Shown: positions 62,041 to 64,000 of the stretch, piece by piece
Numbering within the stretch: position 1 is the first letter of the stretch
How the letters are laid out: every line of letters begins with the position of its first letter
Assembly: GCA_034620365.1 (NCBI GenBank)
Contig: JAQGEQ010000219.1
Coordinates: forward strand, 124,001-188,000
Direction: 5' to 3'
DNA length: 64,000 nt
Origin: Pegea sp. RAD2-039
Lineage: Eukaryota; Chordata; Thaliacea; Salpida; Salpidae
Program-made: the position numbers and the translations under genes
The notes under the pieces: model-generated
Database searches by the model: none
The model's input: the letters and a program-made list of their open reading frames with translations, nothing else
What the model was told of the DNA's origin: nothing

Positions 62041-64000
62041 ACATTGTTTCTTGGATTTTTCAACGAATGGCTGTTATTTATTTATTTATTACAATAAATG
62101 TGAAGGAGGGTGCCTAAAGAGAGCACCTCTCGCTAACACACATTCTCACAAATTAGATCTATTTGACGTGTAAACGAAAAAGCATATGACCATGAAGAAT
62201 TGCACAGAATCATAGTATTGTAAAAGAGAAAAATTCACAGTTTAGAAATGGCAATGTTGGCGATATTATTACAATTCAACTTTTTCTTGAACAGCATAAG
62301 TGATTTTGACATGACAATCTCTGATGGCAGATTGTTCCATGTACTGATTGTGCGGTATGAGAAAAAACTTAATCCGGTTAACGTAGCTGGTGGAGTGGGC
62401 TTATTAAGATGTAATTTATGTCTTCTAAGTTGATATAACTTGAGGGAGGGACTAATGGAGAAAAAGTCACCAAACTGAAGATCAATTAGGTTGTGAATAA
62501 TCTTAAAAATCAGAATAAGGTCGTATTTAATTCTTCGGATTTCCAAAGTATCTAGATTGAAGAAGCTGAGACGATGCTTATAACTCTCGTATTTGATATT
62601 AAGTTTCCTGCAAACCAATCTCGTAAATGTTGCCTGAACAGATTCGATTTTTCTGATATCACCAACTTGATATGGCATCCATGCACTGACATTGTATTCA
62701 AGAATAGGGCGTATGTACAGTTTGAAAAGGTTGAGGAAAAACCATGGATCTTTAGAATTAAAAGTTTTTATGATGAGGTGGACAAGCTTGATAGATTTTC
62801 CAAAGATTCTGGAAACATAACTGTGCCATTTGAAGTCAGATGTCAGAGTAATGCCGAGGTCTATGACTGAGGATACTCGTTCAAGAATAGATCCATTTAT
62901 GTAGTATTGGTTGCTGAAGTTGGCAGCTGGCTTACGGGAGAATGTTATAACTTCAGACTTTGTTGGCTGGATTTTAAGTTGCCAATTCGCAGACCAGTTT
63001 TCTACAATATTTAGTGCAGTTTGGAGTTTTGAGTGAGAACCAGATAATAGCTTGATGTCGTCTGCATACACAAACACACTGACATTGTCTACTGTTATTA
63101 GTCTTCTGATGAGGTCTTCAATGAAAATCAAAAAGAGAAGTGGACCCAGAACGGAACCCTGAGGAACGCCGCTGGTGACTTTACTAGGAGTAGATAAAGA
63201 TCTTTCTACACGGGTTCGTTGGGTTCTACCTGATAAGAAATCTTCAATCCATTTTAAGATAGAGTTGCTGATTTTTATGTTTTTCAATACAGTAATGAGC
63301 TTGTTGTGTGGAACAGAATCAAATGCTTTAGCAAAATCAAGGTATATGATGTCGCATGGAGTATTACTTTCGTAATGAGTTGTAAGCTCATTGAAAAAAG
63401 TGAGATGTTGAGTCAAAGAAGATCTTTGCTTAACAAAGCCATGCTGGACATCAGATATTAGATGATGCTCCGTCAAATGGCTAGTTATATGGTTGTGAAT
63501 GATATGTTCTTGAGTTCTGCAGATAACCGAAGTCAGCGAAACTGGTTAAGTTAGTTAAAAAAGTTAAGTGCAGTGTTTCTGGGACCCTTCTTATAAATTG
63601 GAGTAATAATAGCATTCTTCCAAATTTGTGGAAGTCTTCCCCGCTTAAGAGTCATGTTAAAGAGTAGCGATAAGGGTAGCGCTAAAGAAGAAGTACTTTT
63701 TCTTAAAAACAAAGCTGGGATTTGATCTGGGGTGTTGGAAACTGTTGATTTTAGAGAAGAAAGAGCCTTAGATACTATATCAGCTGTTATGTCTAGATCT
63801 ACCATCTCAGAGATATTTGAAAGGATATTGGAGTAGGAAATAGTAGGAGTATTGCCATCATCGGTTATAAAAACCTTTTCAAATTGTTTGTTTAGCAATT
63901 CAGCTTTATTCTTTGGTTCCATCACCAGCTGATTAGCGTTATCAAGCAAGGGAGGTAGATGAGATCTCGCCTTAAGCTTGTGATTAATGAAGCCAAAAAA
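62040..64000 (-). mobile_element. Best-preserved non-LTR retrotransposon, reverse transcriptase region
   Basis: Runs off the right edge. 63949-63551 encodes the pre-RT part (NKAELLNKQFEKVF, DQIPALFLRKS, AIITPIYKKGP). After a frameshift near 63550, 63476-62235 is open for 413 codons with RT blocks YLDFAKAFDSVPHNKL, SGVPQGSVLGPLLFLIFIEDL, catalytic YADD (FVYADDIKLL), the downstream DLGITLTSDFKWHSYVS block and a C-terminal TISTWNNLPSEIV. The 3' tail reaches about 62040, with a terminal acaataaatg-like stretch. Domain wording fits the Jockey/CR1-like group of non-LTR elements; exact clade not decided. The fragments at 10, 15 and 43 kb are relatives. Confidence 0.9.

Overview
The window is nuclear DNA of an animal. 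The genes have many exons with GT-AG introns, no operons, AT-rich intergenic DNA and several decayed retrotransposons. A CTCF orthologue points to a bilaterian. A Shark-type SH2-ankyrin-SH2 tyrosine kinase, lost from vertebrates, and the very short introns (about 50-60 nt) would fit a tunicate or another compact invertebrate genome; that placement is inference. Exon models were made by eye from splice consensus, reading phase and remembered family sequences.

Layout. 115-1973 (+): large exon of an unassigned protein. 2160-2790 (+): 3' tail of a non-LTR element. 3383-8003 (-): exportin-1/CRM1, 19 coding exons, 1071 codons. 9830-10600 (-): reverse-transcriptase remnant. 11159-11551 (-): TMEM242, single exon. 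12520-14750 (+): LTR-element remnant with an embedded Arf-like GTPase fragment. 15060-15748 (+): internally deleted non-LTR copy. 16120-23608 (-): CCDC88/Daple (HOOK domain, long coiled coil, C-terminal GCV). 25252-27289 (-): multi-pass membrane protein. 27678-28473 (-): TMEM128. 29440-31990 (-): second type of non-LTR element. 32682-35775 (-): CTCF with only eight zinc fingers. 39499-41730 (+): mitochondrial SHMT. 42074-44570 (-): decayed non-LTR element. 45188-46216 (-): repeat-expanded protein with a POU2AF/OCA-like motif. 48614-52069 (+): Shark kinase. 53540-54710 (+): 5' part of a non-LTR element. 55133-56847 (-): coiled-coil protein, perhaps CEP85-like. 58200-58907 (-): Rho GTPase. 60058-61774 (-): small type I membrane protein. 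62040-64000 (-): best-preserved non-LTR reverse transcriptase, running off the window.

The strongest unexplained signal is the palindrome TGACGTCA, often extended to GATGACGTCATC. It recurs throughout gene bodies, although well under one copy is expected by chance in 64 kb of this composition. Many 50-58 nt introns hold exactly two copies 9-18 nt apart. Because each copy is self-complementary, the pair can form a hairpin inside the intron. Copies also lie in exons in frame, giving peptides such as MTSS, DDVT and DVIT. In one gene they are the core of a 33-bp tandem array coding most of the protein. They are nearly absent from the retrotransposons and the AT-rich intergenic DNA.

The genes do not form a pathway; they are unrelated cellular genes. 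Large introns hold minisatellites with unit lengths of 11, 17, 20, 22 and 27 bp.
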